Assembly (NCBI GenBank): GCA_007125835.1
Contig: SLCJ01000345.1
Coordinates: forward strand, 1-6,315
Source: Verrucomicrobiales bacterium
GTDB lineage: Bacteria; Verrucomicrobiota; Verrucomicrobiia; Verrucomicrobiales; SLCJ01
Length of the DNA: 6,315 nt
Direction: 5' to 3'
Under the pieces are notes generated by a model that saw nothing but the letters and a program-made list of their open reading frames with translations, was not told where the DNA came from and did not search any database. The position numbers were made by a program, and so were the translations under genes. Below are positions 5,901 through 6,315 of the stretch, piece after piece. The stretch's first letter is position 1. Each line of letters begins with the position of its first letter.

Positions 5901-6315
5901 CTGGCCGAGTACATCGACTGGACGCCTTTCTTCCACGCCTGGGAGCTGCGCGGCGTGTGGGACCGCCAGAACCAAGTGCTCAAGACGAAGAACAAGGAAG
6001 GTGCCGCCGAGGCCGCCAAGCTGCACCGCGACGCGCTCGAATGGATCGATCGCATCATTGCGGAGGACAAATTCGAGGCGCGCGGGCTCTACGGATTCTT
6101 CCCCGCCAACGCCGAAGGCGACGACATCGTCGTCTGGACCGACGAAACCCGCACCACCGAGCGCTGCCGTCTCCACTCTCTGCGCCAGCAAATAAAAAAA
6201 TCCTCCGACAAACCCAACGTCGCCCTCAGCGACTGGATCGCGCCAGTGGCGGCGGAGGGTGGCGGCGATCATTGGTCGCCGTCTCCGAGGCGGGAATTCG
6301 TGCCGAGCTTCCTCA
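2949..6315 (+). CDS. metH: Cobalamin-dependent methionine synthase (runs off right edge)
   Basis: MetH is a cytosolic modular enzyme that moves a methyl group from 5-methyltetrahydrofolate via methylcobalamin to homocysteine, giving methionine and tetrahydrofolate. The window holds 1122 residues; E. coli MetH has 1227. Domains in order: the homocysteine module (about 20-350), with LDGAMGTNIQ at the start and zinc-ligand cysteines Cys281 (GINC) and Cys346-Cys347 (GGCCG); the folate-binding barrel (about 390-650), with GERANVAGS (396-404) and MVDSSKW (468-474); the helical cap, with PLMDGMGVVGDLFGEGKMFLPQ from 733; the B12 module, with D797-x-H799-x-x-G802, His799 being the cobalt ligand, then SGLITPS (844-850) and GGATTS (873-878); and the start of the AdoMet reactivation domain, with YIDWTPFF (988-995) and a DETRT stretch. 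The RPxPGYP AdoMet motif lies beyond the edge. The homocysteine module carries about 20 extra residues after FSATTIAQ compared with E. coli. ATG 2949 is chosen; an in-frame ATG at 2955 is equally possible, and neither has a Shine-Dalgarno sequence. The last 16 codons no longer resemble the family. Confidence 0.98.
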   Translation, partial: MNMSKTPKRTGNETARLLAELMDERIAVLDGAMGTNIQHFKPTEEDYRGERFADTGRYPRDLKNNNEILTLTKPDIILDIHRRFLGVGRADILETNTFSATTIAQNDFFIPEPEGRKDQAYFQRTIEDEPLRALVREINLEAARLARQAAAEAEAADGRPRFVAGAIGPMPVTASLSPDVNDPGFRQVTFEQLVVSYREQVEALLDGCVDALLVETIFDTLNAKAALFAIEEVYEARGERHPVMISFTITDNAGRTLSGQTVEAFWNSIAHTSPFSVGINCALGADLMRPFAEELSQIATCRVSIYANAGLPNPLSETGYDQTPEIMAEFMEDYARSGFLNLVGGCCGTTPEHIGAIAAAVDGIAPRPVPKAPALLRLAGQEPYNHTADKNFLMIGERANVAGSPKFAKLVRAGKLDEAVSIARQQVENGANVIDVCFDDGMIEGVPMMTRFLNLISSEPDIARVPFMVDSSKWEILEAGLKCLQGKGIVNSISLKEGEENFRRQAETIRRYGAAAVVMAFDEKGQAATYEDRIRICERAYRILVDEVGFPPEDIIFDPNILTVATGMSEHDNYAVDFIEATRWIKQNLPGALVSGGVSNISFSFRGKNRIREAMHAAFLYHARQAGMDMGIVNAGMLEVYDEIPKDLLERVEDVLLNRREDATERLLSFAETMEDGGAGGGTAKGPDLSWREAPVAERLKHALIKGITDYVEEDTAEAFEELGRPLKVIEGPLMDGMGVVGDLFGEGKMFLPQVVKSARVMKKAVAWLEPHMEAEKALNPDPKAAGKMVIATVKGDVHDIGKNIVAVVLACNGYKMIDLGVMVPCDKILETVRKEGADLLGLSGLITPSLDEMVHVAKEMERTGLKIPLLIGGATTSAAHTALKIAPHYSGPVVHVLDASRSVPTASALLSDERRDEYIRENSERQETLRERHSGGSKKETLSLADARAAAPQVDWHEYTPPVPSFLGTRVVGTADQTITIQELAEYIDWTPFFHAWELRGVWDRQNQVLKTKNKEGAAEAAKLHRDALEWIDRIIAEDKFEARGLYGFFPANAEGDDIVVWTDETRTTERCRLHSLRQQIKKSSDKPNVALSDWIAPVAAEGGGDHWSPSPRREFVPSFL

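Overview
The window holds four housekeeping genes. glnS (partial), tpiA and pgk lie on the minus strand in the left part. metH (partial) lies on the plus strand in the right part. A 353-bp divergent intergenic region separates pgk from metH. The DNA is GC-rich, and long open frames on the strands opposite the real genes are a by-product of that. I see no mobile element, CRISPR array, tRNA, rRNA or phage gene.

Organism: a free-living bacterium with a GC-rich genome, a direct glutaminyl-tRNA synthetase and B12-dependent methionine synthesis. None of the four start codons has a convincing Shine-Dalgarno sequence at normal spacing. Such gene sets and weak leaders would fit Verrucomicrobiota or a relative, but nothing here fixes the phylum and this is a guess.

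Layout: reading leftward from about 2595, pgk (phosphoglycerate kinase) is followed after 58 bp by tpiA (triosephosphate isomerase). The two look like one glycolytic transcription unit. A hairpin with a short T-run follows tpiA and may end it. glnS starts 102 bp beyond tpiA and runs off the left edge. Reading rightward from 2949, metH (cobalamin-dependent methionine synthase) runs off the right edge with its homocysteine, folate, cap and cobalamin modules complete and its AdoMet reactivation domain only begun.

The most interesting part is the pgk-metH intergenic region. It contains (i) a 20-bp dyad whose core is an exact TGTGA-N6-TCACA, the CRP-type consensus; (ii) a 10-bp hairpin in the metH leader whose loop can pair with an upstream segment, giving a pseudoknot-like arrangement; (iii) a 66-codon upstream frame ending in an ATGA overlap with the metH start; and (iv) a 16-bp dyad sitting on the metH start codon. 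Together they suggest that metH is controlled at more than one level. No known riboswitch class was recognised. A second point to check is a possible frameshift in metH in the last 45 bases of the window.
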